This document shows positions 19,551 through 27,252 of a DNA stretch of 64,000 nt, one piece after another. Made by a program: the position numbers and the translations under genes. The stretch is from assembly GCA_951813395.1 (NCBI GenBank), contig OX638356.1, positions 1,715,340-1,779,339 on the forward strand, in the 5' to 3' direction. The DNA comes from Longimicrobiales bacterium (GTDB taxonomy: Bacteria > Gemmatimonadota > Gemmatimonadetes > Longimicrobiales > Gaopeijiaceae). Under the pieces are notes generated by a model that worked only from the letters and a program-made list of their open reading frames with translations, searched no databases and was not told the DNA's origin. Every line of letters begins with the position of its first letter. Positions within the stretch are counted from its first letter, which is position 1.

Positions 19551-21041
19551 ATGTTTGATATGAGACGATCCCCGATGGCTCGGACTGCGGCGGTCGCGCT
19601 CCTGGCCGTGTTTGCCGGTGGCTGCGACAGCTTCCTTGACGTCAATACGGACCCCAACGCCCCCGTAAACGCCCGCGTCGACGTCCGCCTCCCGGCCGTG
19701 GTCACGGGCATGGTCCACACCGTCTACTACGGCGACCCGGGGCAGTGGTCCGTCGAGTGGATGCAGCAGACCTCGTACAACAGGGATTCGCGAGGCTACG
19801 ACGAGCTGCAGCTCTACGAGGTGCAGGACAACTCCGCAAACGGGGCGTGGAGCTACCACTACGCCACGATGCTCAACGAACTCAAGCTCATGATGGAGGA
19901 GGTCGACCCTGACACGGATGCGGCGTACTACGGCCTCGCCAGGTTCCTTTCCGCATGGGTCTGGCTCCACACGACGGACTTGTGGGGTCCCGTACCGTTC
20001 ACGGAGGCACTCGACCCGGCCGTTCCGACACCGGCATACGACGACCAGCTTCCGACCGTCTACGGGCAGGCGCTGGCGATGATGGACGAAGCGGTTGCCT
20101 CCATGAGACAAACGAGCCGGAGGACCCCGGGTGCCAACGACCTGCTCTTCGCCGGTGACATGTCCCGCTGGGTCAAGCTGGCCCGCGCGGTTCAGGCCCG
20201 GCATCAACTCCGCCTGGCGTATGCGCCGGGCGAGAACGCGCAGGAGCGTGCACAGGCAGCGTTGAGCGCGCTCGGTGAAGGCCTTTCCAGCACCACCGAC
20301 GACGTCGTCTTCGAATACCCGGGAGGAGCTGGTGCCCGAAATCCGCTTTGGCGATACGTCGACCGGAACCTCCTCTTCACTGCGAGCGGATTGACGGTTG
20401 ACATGCTGAAGGAGCGCAACGATCCGAGGTTGCCGATCATGGTGGAGCCAGCCGTCAAGGACATGGAGAACGGCGAAGTGGTGTACCGCGGCCACTACAA
20501 CGCGGATGAGCCCGCGCCGGACTCGACGATATCCGAGGTCGGGCACTTCTTCACGGCCGAGGACGCACCCCTGAACGTGGCCAGCTTCGCCGACGCGAAA
20601 TTCACGGAGGCGGAAGCGCGGCTCATCCTGAGCGGTCCCGGGGCGGCCGACGCGCCTTACCGGGAAGGCATCCGCGCCATCATGGAGAAGTGGGGTGTGG
20701 ACCCGGCGGACATCGATGCCTACGTGGCCGCCCGGCCGATGCTGGCGTCGCTGGCCAACCCGCTCGAGGAGATCATCAGGGAGAAGTGGATTGCCAACTA
20801 CCTGACCGTCGAGCCGTGGAACGACTGGCGGCGTACAGGCTTCCCCGCGATCGAACCCGTGCCGAATGCGTTCCTTCCCGCCATCCCGGTGCGGATCCGC
20901 ACGCCTGAGTCGGAGCTTGCCAGCAACTCCGAGAATGTTACGGCCAGTGGCGTGGACCCCGGCCTTCAGGGGATGTTGTTCTCTGGACCCTCGGTCTGGT
21001 GGGGCGGATCTCCCTCTGCCAATCTGACGGGAGGGAACTAG
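19551..21041 (+). CDS. SusD/RagB-type nutrient-binding lipoprotein
   Basis: Surface lipoprotein that forms the lid over the adjacent SusC-type porin. The 496-residue product has a lipobox ending LAVFAGGC (Cys about 24), then the SusD N-terminal signature CDSFLDVNTDPNAP. It is helical and TPR-like, with HYATMLNELKLMMEE, ARFLSAWVWLHTTDLWGPVPF, and the C-terminal EEIIREKWIANYLTVEPWNDWRRTGFP segment typical of SusD. It has the shorter SusD-like form common outside Bacteroidota. AAGGAG lies before the ATG. Two small lipoprotein genes follow on the same strand. Confidence 0.92.
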   Translation: MFDMRRSPMARTAAVALLAVFAGGCDSFLDVNTDPNAPVNARVDVRLPAVVTGMVHTVYYGDPGQWSVEWMQQTSYNRDSRGYDELQLYEVQDNSANGAWSYHYATMLNELKLMMEEVDPDTDAAYYGLARFLSAWVWLHTTDLWGPVPFTEALDPAVPTPAYDDQLPTVYGQALAMMDEAVASMRQTSRRTPGANDLLFAGDMSRWVKLARAVQARHQLRLAYAPGENAQERAQAALSALGEGLSSTTDDVVFEYPGGAGARNPLWRYVDRNLLFTASGLTVDMLKERNDPRLPIMVEPAVKDMENGEVVYRGHYNADEPAPDSTISEVGHFFTAEDAPLNVASFADAKFTEAEARLILSGPGAADAPYREGIRAIMEKWGVDPADIDAYVAARPMLASLANPLEEIIREKWIANYLTVEPWNDWRRTGFPAIEPVPNAFLPAIPVRIRTPESELASNSENVTASGVDPGLQGMLFSGPSVWWGGSPSANLTGGN

Positions 21042-21130
21042 CGCCCGGGGAAGGCCAGGGACCGACGGCGCCGGCGACTGTCCGGCGTCGTCGGTCCGGT
21101 CCCCAGGCCGCACAGAGCGGAGGCGTCTTG

Positions 21131-21622
21131 ATGGTGCGGTGGAAATCGGGTCTGGTCCTGCTGCTCAGCGGTTCGCTTTCGTCGACTGCGTGTGTGACGT
21201 ACACGGAGGTCGACGCGAGCGTTGTACCGGCCATGGAGGAAGTGCGCGTGCGGCTGACCGACGACGGGGCCGTCCGTGCTGCCCGGCACCTGGGCCGGTT
21301 GAGGACCGAACTGGACGCGGAGGTCGCATTGCGGCCTCCGGATTCCGTGGCCGTGATCGTGTGGCTCGGCAAGCACTACCCTGGCACGCAGTTCGAGAAC
21401 GTGCGCGAGACGATCGTCCTCCCCCGGCGCGAGATCAGCGAGGTTCACAGGAGAGAGCTGTCGGCCAGACGGACGGCGGTCGCTCTGATCGGAGCGGGGG
21501 CCGTGTTCGCGCTTCTCGTGGACCAGATCTTCCTGCAGGAAAACCCGAACCGACCCCCTGAGGTCGACGACGAGAATCCTCCGCCAGCGGGCTTCAGGAT
21601 TCTTCGCATCCCCATCGGGTAG
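21131..21622 (+). CDS. Small lipoprotein of unknown function
   Basis: A 163-residue protein starting at ATG 21131 after a GCGGAGG site. The signal peptide ends in a lipobox-like SSTAC at about residue 21. The mature part is predicted to be a short beta-rich domain (TDDGAVRAARHLGRLRTELDAEVALRPPDSVAVIVWLGKHYPG abbreviated) followed by a single membrane segment (TAVALIGAGAVFALLVDQIFL) and a Pro-rich tail. No family was recognised. Its place 89 bases behind susD and 19 bases before another lipoprotein gene suggests a helper in the same outer-membrane locus. Confidence 0.6.
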   Translation: MVRWKSGLVLLLSGSLSSTACVTYTEVDASVVPAMEEVRVRLTDDGAVRAARHLGRLRTELDAEVALRPPDSVAVIVWLGKHYPGTQFENVRETIVLPRREISEVHRRELSARRTAVALIGAGAVFALLVDQIFLQENPNRPPEVDDENPPPAGFRILRIPIG

Positions 21623-21641
21623 CCCCCCGAAAGGTGACACC

Positions 21642-22028
21642 ATGGAGAAAAAGGTCCTGCCCATCGCCGGGCTCGCCATCGTTGTGGTCGCAGCGGCGTG
21701 CACCGCCATGTCGTCGTCGTCTTCCGGGGCGGCGCGCAATGTGATCAGCGGCGACGAACTCTCGGCCACCAACAGCCAAACCGCCTTTGAAGCCCTGCAG
21801 ATGGTCAGACCCGAATGGCTGACGGGTCGCGGGCCCGTCTCCTTGACGGATGCTACCGAAGCCCGTCCCAACGTGTACATGTACGGTTCGCGCGTGGGTG
21901 ACCTGGACTACCTCAAGAGCGTCTACGTCCAGGATGTTGCCGAACTCCGCTACTGGTCGACGGGGGAGGCCAGCGCCCGTTTCGGCATGGGGAATCCCAG
22001 GGGCGTGATCGAAATCATCCCCCGATAG
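21642..22028 (+). CDS. Small lipoprotein resembling a TonB plug C-terminal half
   Basis: A 128-residue lipoprotein with lipobox VVVAAAC at about residue 20, a Ser-rich linker, then a single small domain. Its end, YMYGSRVGDLDYLKSVYVQDVAELRYWSTGEASARFGMGNPRGVIEIIPR in overlapping pieces (YGSRVGDLDYLKSVYVQDV; AELRYWSTGEASARFGMGNP; RGVIEIIPR), follows the pattern of the last strands of a TonB-receptor plug (I-x-V-L-K-G...A-x-x-x-G...G-x-I-x-I-x-T). It has no barrel. A regulatory or assembly partner of the nearby SusC porin is one possibility. GAAAGG precedes the ATG. Similarity judged by eye only. Confidence 0.6.
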   Translation: MEKKVLPIAGLAIVVVAAACTAMSSSSSGAARNVISGDELSATNSQTAFEALQMVRPEWLTGRGPVSLTDATEARPNVYMYGSRVGDLDYLKSVYVQDVAELRYWSTGEASARFGMGNPRGVIEIIPR

Positions 22029-22047
22029 GCAGGGTGGTGGGGTGTGC

Positions 22048-25000
22048 TCAGGATGGCGGGGACATGGCGCGAAGTACATGAAGCGCCTCGCTGCCGGCGA
22101 TGCCCGCGAGGAGGCCCGGATGCGGGTCCCTCCCCACGCGGACCAGCGCAAGCGTTCGAACCTCTCCCTCCAGCCAGAGCCCGCTTGCGCCCGGTGCCAC
22201 CGGACGGAAATTGCCGGCTCCGTCGCCCTTCAGGAAGACGCCCAGGCCGCCGTCCAGCCGGGGAATGCTGTGGTCGAACCCGTGAAAGTTGCCCGCCAGT
22301 ACGAGGTCGGTCGCGCCGTCGCCATCGAAGTCGGCGGGCACGGCGCCGGTGACGGCCGAGATCTGGGCGGCCCTCGGTAGCGGACGGGGCCGCAGCTGGC
22401 CGGCGCCCGTGTTTTCGAGATACAGGCTGGACAGCGTTCGGGCCTGGAGGCGCTGCGCGGCCCGTACGCCTTCGGGCCGGAGAATGTCCGCGAGGGTGGC
22501 ACTCGCGAACGAGTCGAGTGTGGGATAGAGCCGGGAAACCCAGGGCAGCATGGACGCCATGCGATCCCGGCCGAACCACGGGTACAGGCTGCCGCCTTCG
22601 TGATACGCGGGCACGCGTTCGTTCCGTCCGTCGCCGTCGAAGTCCCCCACGTATAGCTCGAACGGTTGCTCCGCCGACGGGCTGTAGGGATAGTTGAGGC
22701 CGACGTTGCCGGCGATGATGTCGAGGTCCCCATCACCATCGAAATCGGCTGCGGCCAGACTCTGCCACCATCCGGCCAGGCCGCCCAGGCCGGCCTGTTC
22801 TGTCGTATTGCGGAACCGCCCTCCGTCGCTCAGAAACAGGGTGGGGGGCATCCACTCTCCCGCCACCAGCAGGTCGAGCGTCCCGTTTCCGTCCAGGTCA
22901 GCCCACAGCGCGTCCGTTACTGTCTCCAGATCCGCGAGTTCCGGGGCCACCTCGGCGGTTGCGTCCGTGAACGACCCTCCGCTGTTGCGCAGCAGGCGGC
23001 TGCCCGTCGCCAGGCCGCTGCCGGGCACGCTGTAGCTTCCGACGAATACGTCCGTGCGGCCGTCGCCGTCGTAGTCGCCCGGGGCGAGGGTGGGCAGCGG
23101 ACCGGCCCCTTCCGCCGGGATCCCCGGCGATTCGCGGAAGCTCCCGTTCCCCGCGTTCAGGAACAGGCGATGGTGTTGCCCGGGACGGTTCAGGGCGGCC
23201 GCGTGGCCGGAAACAGTCCAGATGTCGTTCAGCCCGTCGCCGTCGGCGTCGAAGATTGCGGCGGCCGTCGTCTCCGACATGGCTGCAACCGCGGGGAGTT
23301 CGGTCAGCGCCTCGAATGTTCCGTCCTCGGCCTGGAAGTACACGAGGGACGGCTGGTAGTCACTCCCGCCGAAGACGAAGTCGTCCAGCGCGTCGCCATC
23401 GAGATCCCCCACCGCCAGCGCGACCAGTTCGCGTCTTGAGGGATACGGTTCCAGGGAGGCATCCGTCATGGACAGGCTCGCCGTGTGACGCGGCAGGGGG
23501 CGCAACAGCGATGTGGCGTCGGCAAATAGCGGTGCCGGGCCGGGTGGCGTTGGCGCGGCTGGTTGCGCATCCGAGTGGGCAAGGGTGAGCGTAGCGCCCG
23601 CGGCAACCCCGGTGCGCGTCTCCACGGATCCGTCCGGCCAGCGAACCTCCACCGCGTCCACCGTCGAACGCTCGCCGAGACCGAAATGCAGGACCGGCTC
23701 CACGGACGACTGGTATCCACGGGTGAGCTGCAATTCCTGCAATTGCCGGGAATCGCCCGTCGTCAGTCGCACGCGCGCTCCGATGCCGAACGGGTTGCCG
23801 GACGGACCGCGGAGTCTGACCCGCAGGAAGTGGGTGCCCTCCGTCTCGCGAGCGTTGTTCCTGTAGACGAAGGCCTCCTCCAGCACGTTGCTCACGACCA
23901 GGTCCAGGTCGCCGTCCCCGTCGAGGTCGGCGTAGGCCACCCCGGTGGAGTACGCCGGCTGGTCCAGGCCCCACGCGTCCGCCATGTCGGTGAAGGTCAG
24001 GTCCCCCTGATTCCGAAAAGCGTAGTTGGCTGTCCGGCGGCGGGGCATGTTCTCGACAAGCTCCAGGATGAGCGCCTCCGTGACGCGCCCTTCCGCCGCC
24101 TGGACCTCGGCGATGCGCCGCTCCATGTACGCGTCGAAGTCGGGGTTGATGCTCACGCCGGCCATGCCGTTGGTGACGAACAGGTCCCCCCGGCCGTCGT
24201 TGTCCAGATCCGCGAGCAGCGCGGCCCAGCTCCAGTCGGTTTGAGCGACTCCGGCGAGGTACGCGACATCGGAGAAGACGGGGGTGTGGCCGTCCGGGGT
24301 CCCGCGGTTCCACTGCAGCGCGTTGGCCATGTACTGGCGGTGCAGTCCCTCGCGGGCCAGGAGAGCGAACCGCTCCTGTTCCCGGCCCGTCTCCCGCGTC
24401 TTGCGACCGTAGTGCGTCGGCAGCTCCATCTCGAGAACCGCCAGGTCCAGCCAGCCGTCGCCGTCCAGGTCGCCGATTTCCGAGCCCATCGACGAGAGCG
24501 GAATGTGACCCATGGACCGTTCGATCACGTTCTGGAAGCGCCCGTCCGCCCGGCCCAGGTACAGGTAGTCGGGACCCGAGTAGTCGTTGGCCACGTAGAT
24601 GTCCGGGAGGCCGTCGTTGTTGAGGTCGCCCACGCTCAGACCCAGGCCGAAGCCCAGGTTGGAATCGATCAGCCCCGCCTCGGACGAGACGTCGACGAAG
24701 CGGTCGCCATCGTTCCGGTACAACTTGTCCACCTCAAGGGGCGAGCGTCCCGCCTCCAGTTGCAGCAGCGTCCGGTAGGCGGGGATGCCGTGATTCAGGA
24801 GGTACATGTCCAGGTCGCCGTCACGGTCGCTGTCGAAGAACGCAGCCTGCGTCGAGTAGGCGGGATCGTCGAGGCCATAGGCGGAGGCCTCCTCGGCAAA
24901 GACGGGAACGCCGCCCTCCTCCGTGCGGTTGACGAACAGCACGTTGCGGCGGAGATCGTCCTCGCCGAAGGGTCCCGACTGGCTGACGTGGATATCGAGG

Positions 25001-25461
25001 CGGCCGTCGGCGTTGATGTCGACCAGCGTCACCCCGGTGGCCCATCCGTCAGTGGGGCCGCCGACGCCGGCGCGGTCCGTCACGTCCTCGAACCGCATCC
25101 CGCCGCGGTTCAGATACAGGCGGTTGGGGCCGATGTTGGCGGTGAAGTAGAGGTCCGGCAGGTCATCGCCGTTCACATCGCCGGCAGCCACGCCCGCACC
25201 GTTGTAGTAGTACTGGTAGGCCAGCCCGTTTCTCCCAGCGGTCTCGGGCAGTTGGTTCACGAATGTGACGCCGGTCGCGGAGGAGGGCATCAGCGTGAAG
25301 AGCGGCCCGGATGCGCGCTCCGGCCCGTCCGCTCCGGTCCGTCCGTCCCGCTCGGGTGCGTCGCAGCCGGCCGCCGCGAGGGTCAGCAGCGACGGAAGCA
25401 GGCCTGGATGACATGGTCGAAGCATGGGGCTCATGGGCTGATCAGTGCGGAAAGGGGCCAT
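22048..25461 (-). CDS. Large FG-GAP/VCBS lipoprotein with ASPIC/UnbV domain (CRTAC1-like)
   Basis: A 1,137-residue exported protein. The signal peptide ends LLTLAAAGC, giving a lipid-anchored Cys. The mature part holds two integrin-like propeller halves made of repeated Ca-binding loops (DVNGDDLPDLYF, DINADGRLDIHV, DSDRDGDLDMYL, DLNNDGLPDIYV, DLDGDGWLDLAV, DLDNDGRGDLFV and more). Between them is an ASPIC/UnbV domain (GNPFGIGARVRLTTG...GYQSSVEPVLHFGLGE...VEVRWPDGSVE). Members are secreted or surface proteins of unknown role, often near SusCD in glycan users. The ATG at 25461 is used because a TACAAT box lies 7 bases upstream. ATGs at 25434 and 25425 would also give a good signal peptide. Confidence 0.85.
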   Translation of the reverse strand: MAPFRTDQPMSPMLRPCHPGLLPSLLTLAAAGCDAPERDGRTGADGPERASGPLFTLMPSSATGVTFVNQLPETAGRNGLAYQYYYNGAGVAAGDVNGDDLPDLYFTANIGPNRLYLNRGGMRFEDVTDRAGVGGPTDGWATGVTLVDINADGRLDIHVSQSGPFGEDDLRRNVLFVNRTEEGGVPVFAEEASAYGLDDPAYSTQAAFFDSDRDGDLDMYLLNHGIPAYRTLLQLEAGRSPLEVDKLYRNDGDRFVDVSSEAGLIDSNLGFGLGLSVGDLNNDGLPDIYVANDYSGPDYLYLGRADGRFQNVIERSMGHIPLSSMGSEIGDLDGDGWLDLAVLEMELPTHYGRKTRETGREQERFALLAREGLHRQYMANALQWNRGTPDGHTPVFSDVAYLAGVAQTDWSWAALLADLDNDGRGDLFVTNGMAGVSINPDFDAYMERRIAEVQAAEGRVTEALILELVENMPRRRTANYAFRNQGDLTFTDMADAWGLDQPAYSTGVAYADLDGDGDLDLVVSNVLEEAFVYRNNARETEGTHFLRVRLRGPSGNPFGIGARVRLTTGDSRQLQELQLTRGYQSSVEPVLHFGLGERSTVDAVEVRWPDGSVETRTGVAAGATLTLAHSDAQPAAPTPPGPAPLFADATSLLRPLPRHTASLSMTDASLEPYPSRRELVALAVGDLDGDALDDFVFGGSDYQPSLVYFQAEDGTFEALTELPAVAAMSETTAAAIFDADGDGLNDIWTVSGHAAALNRPGQHHRLFLNAGNGSFRESPGIPAEGAGPLPTLAPGDYDGDGRTDVFVGSYSVPGSGLATGSRLLRNSGGSFTDATAEVAPELADLETVTDALWADLDGNGTLDLLVAGEWMPPTLFLSDGGRFRNTTEQAGLGGLAGWWQSLAAADFDGDGDLDIIAGNVGLNYPYSPSAEQPFELYVGDFDGDGRNERVPAYHEGGSLYPWFGRDRMASMLPWVSRLYPTLDSFASATLADILRPEGVRAAQRLQARTLSSLYLENTGAGQLRPRPLPRAAQISAVTGAVPADFDGDGATDLVLAGNFHGFDHSIPRLDGGLGVFLKGDGAGNFRPVAPGASGLWLEGEVRTLALVRVGRDPHPGLLAGIAGSEALHVLRAMSPPS

Positions 25462-25468
25462 CCCACGT

Positions 25469-25497
25469 ATTGTACATGACTATCCGGCTGCGGCGAA
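25469..25497 (-). promoter_or_regulatory. Promoter with -10 box 7 bases from the start codon
   Basis: On the minus strand TACAAT (25469-25474) lies 7 bases before the ATG at 25461, with TTCGCC (25492-25497) at a 17-base spacing as a partial -35. No ribosome binding site fits between, so the transcript of the FG-GAP lipoprotein may be leaderless. Confidence 0.5.
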
Positions 25498-25569
25498 TCC
25501 GGCGATCCCCGCGGGCAGGCGGCCGTGGCGTCAGCCGCGTGCGCGGCACTCCGGGAGGAGGGTATACCC

Positions 25570-26547
25570 GTGTGCAGATTGATGCTTGTCCCAATGGCGG
25601 GTGCTTTGCTCGTCGGTGGCGTCGTGGATTCGGCGCTGGCCCAGGAGCGCCGGCCGCGCACCGAGGCTGAGGCCCGGGCGGCCGCCGAGCGCAACCGGGC
25701 GGAACGGGCCAGGCTGGAGGCCGAGACCGGTCGGCCGGTCGCGTTGCTCCATGACTACGTGGAGGCCACGGTGGGTCCGGTGCCCGAAGAGCTGGGGGTC
25801 GATCCGTTCTACCAGAAGTACGTGGACGCGGACGGCATTCCGGTGCTCTCGTCGACCAAGGTCCCCGATATCGCGCTGCTGGTCGTGCGCGACATCATCA
25901 ACGCGATGCTGGTGGCGCGGCCGGACCTGCGCGCGTCGATGATCGAGCGGAACTGGCGCACGGGCGTGATTGCCGAGGTCGAAATGACGATGGATATCCC
26001 CGAATACGGAATGCGCAAACGGCCGGGTGCTCCCGAGGACGAGCCCATCATGCAGGCGGACCGGGACTATCATGCCAACCGGTCGCGGGGACTGGGCGGC
26101 AACCCCACCACCGGGGCCGAGGAGAACATCCTGGGCTATCCCGACACGCGCTACTTCGGCGAACACATCTTCGTCCACGAGTTCGCCCATGCCATCCACA
26201 GGGCGATCCGGGACGTCGACCCGGGAATGGCACAGGAGATCGTTGCCGCGTACGACGCGGCCATGGCTGCGGGCAAATACGAGCACGCCGACGGGCGCAG
26301 GCACTACGCCACCACGAATCCGAACGAGTACTGGGCCGAAGGCGTCCAGTGGTGGTTCTTCTCCAACTACGGAGAGTGTTTCGCCGGGGATGTGACGGTG
26401 GAGTCGCCGGATGAATTCGTAGCCTACGACCCTGTGCTCGGCGAGCTGCTCGGGCGCGTCTTCAACACGCACCGCATCCCCATGGACATCTTCCACGGGA
26501 AGCGGATCCGGCCGGTATCGTGCGCGGAGCAGCCAACCGCTCGCTAA
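25570..26547 (+). CDS. Secreted HExxH zinc metallopeptidase-like protein
   Basis: A 325-residue protein with a Sec signal peptide (cleavage near SALAQ), an Arg/Glu/Ala-rich coiled segment (about 27-55), and a catalytic half with HEFAHAIH at 203-210 (zinc His 203 and 207, Glu 204). NEYWAEGVQWWF at 252-263 could supply the third ligand (Glu 253 or 257). The pattern HEFxHxxH...NExxAExxQ is that of gluzincins related to the anthrax lethal-factor-like group, often found as orphan secreted proteins in planctomycetes and relatives. GTG 25570 is chosen because GGGAGGAGG lies 8 bases upstream. An in-frame ATG at 25525 lacks a site. Substrate unknown. It is convergent with the operon ending at 26551. 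Confidence 0.75.
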   Translation: MCRLMLVPMAGALLVGGVVDSALAQERRPRTEAEARAAAERNRAERARLEAETGRPVALLHDYVEATVGPVPEELGVDPFYQKYVDADGIPVLSSTKVPDIALLVVRDIINAMLVARPDLRASMIERNWRTGVIAEVEMTMDIPEYGMRKRPGAPEDEPIMQADRDYHANRSRGLGGNPTTGAEENILGYPDTRYFGEHIFVHEFAHAIHRAIRDVDPGMAQEIVAAYDAAMAAGKYEHADGRRHYATTNPNEYWAEGVQWWFFSNYGECFAGDVTVESPDEFVAYDPVLGELLGRVFNTHRIPMDIFHGKRIRPVSCAEQPTAR

Positions 26548-26550
26548 CAG

Positions 26551-27252
26551 CTACGATGGACCGGGCTCGACCAGGGTGGCGCCGATGATGCGGTCGAGGA
26601 GGGGGAAGTTACGGTCCAGGTACTCGTTGCCGCCTTCCACGATGGGACCCTGGCGGCCCTGCCTGACGCCGCTGCCGGACTCCTCGCCGTAACCCGAATA
26701 GAGACTGTCCAGCACTTCCATCCCCTCGACAACCCGCCCGAAGATCGCGAAGGGCTCGACGTCGTTGCGCGTGTTGTCGCCCAGGTTGATGTAGATCTGG
26801 GTGTTGCGGGTGTTCGGCTCGGGCGACATTGCGAAGGCCAGCGTTCCGCGAACGTTGCTGCCGTGGGCCGGGTCGTCGGGGATCTGCAGGTGCAGCCAGG
26901 CAGCGTTCACCCGGGGATCGCCGTGCAGCCCGAACTGGACGATGTACCCTTCGCTGACGCGGTGGAATCTCGTATCGTCGTAGTATCCCAGGCGCACGAG
27001 GTTGTAGAACCGGTCGGCGCCGAGAGGGGCCTGGTCCCGGACCAGTTCCAACACGAAGGCACCCTTGTTCGTCTCGAAGCGGGCGCGCCAGACGGATGGC
27101 GAGGGGCGGGTCCACTCCGGGTTGGACGGGTCAAGGAGCAGGCTGGCGTGGTCGCTCGTTCCGTTCCCTGAGCAGCCGGCCGCGGTCGCGAGCAGCAGGA
27201 GCTTCGCGCCGACGCGGCGGCCACGGAGCATGCGGCGCGACAAGGCTCTCAT
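26551..27252 (-). CDS. Cyclophilin-type peptidyl-prolyl isomerase lipoprotein
   Basis: The 233-residue product has a lipobox ATAAGC at about residue 27, then a cyclophilin fold: FETNKGAFVLELVRDQAPLGADRFYNLVRLGYYDDTRFHRV, IVQFGLHGDP, RGTLAFAMS, NTRNTQIYINLGDN and FAIFGRVVEGMEVLDSL. It should catalyse Xaa-Pro isomerisation in the periplasm, helping fold exported proteins. Its start overlaps the stop of the DUF5695-like gene by 4 bases, making it the last gene of the long arabinose-linked operon. This is an unusual place for an isomerase and hints at a dedicated folding role for the large exported proteins upstream. Confidence 0.9.
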   Translation of the reverse strand: MRALSRRMLRGRRVGAKLLLLATAAGCSGNGTSDHASLLLDPSNPEWTRPSPSVWRARFETNKGAFVLELVRDQAPLGADRFYNLVRLGYYDDTRFHRVSEGYIVQFGLHGDPRVNAAWLHLQIPDDPAHGSNVRGTLAFAMSPEPNTRNTQIYINLGDNTRNDVEPFAIFGRVVEGMEVLDSLYSGYGEESGSGVRQGRQGPIVEGGNEYLDRNFPLLDRIIGATLVEPGPS

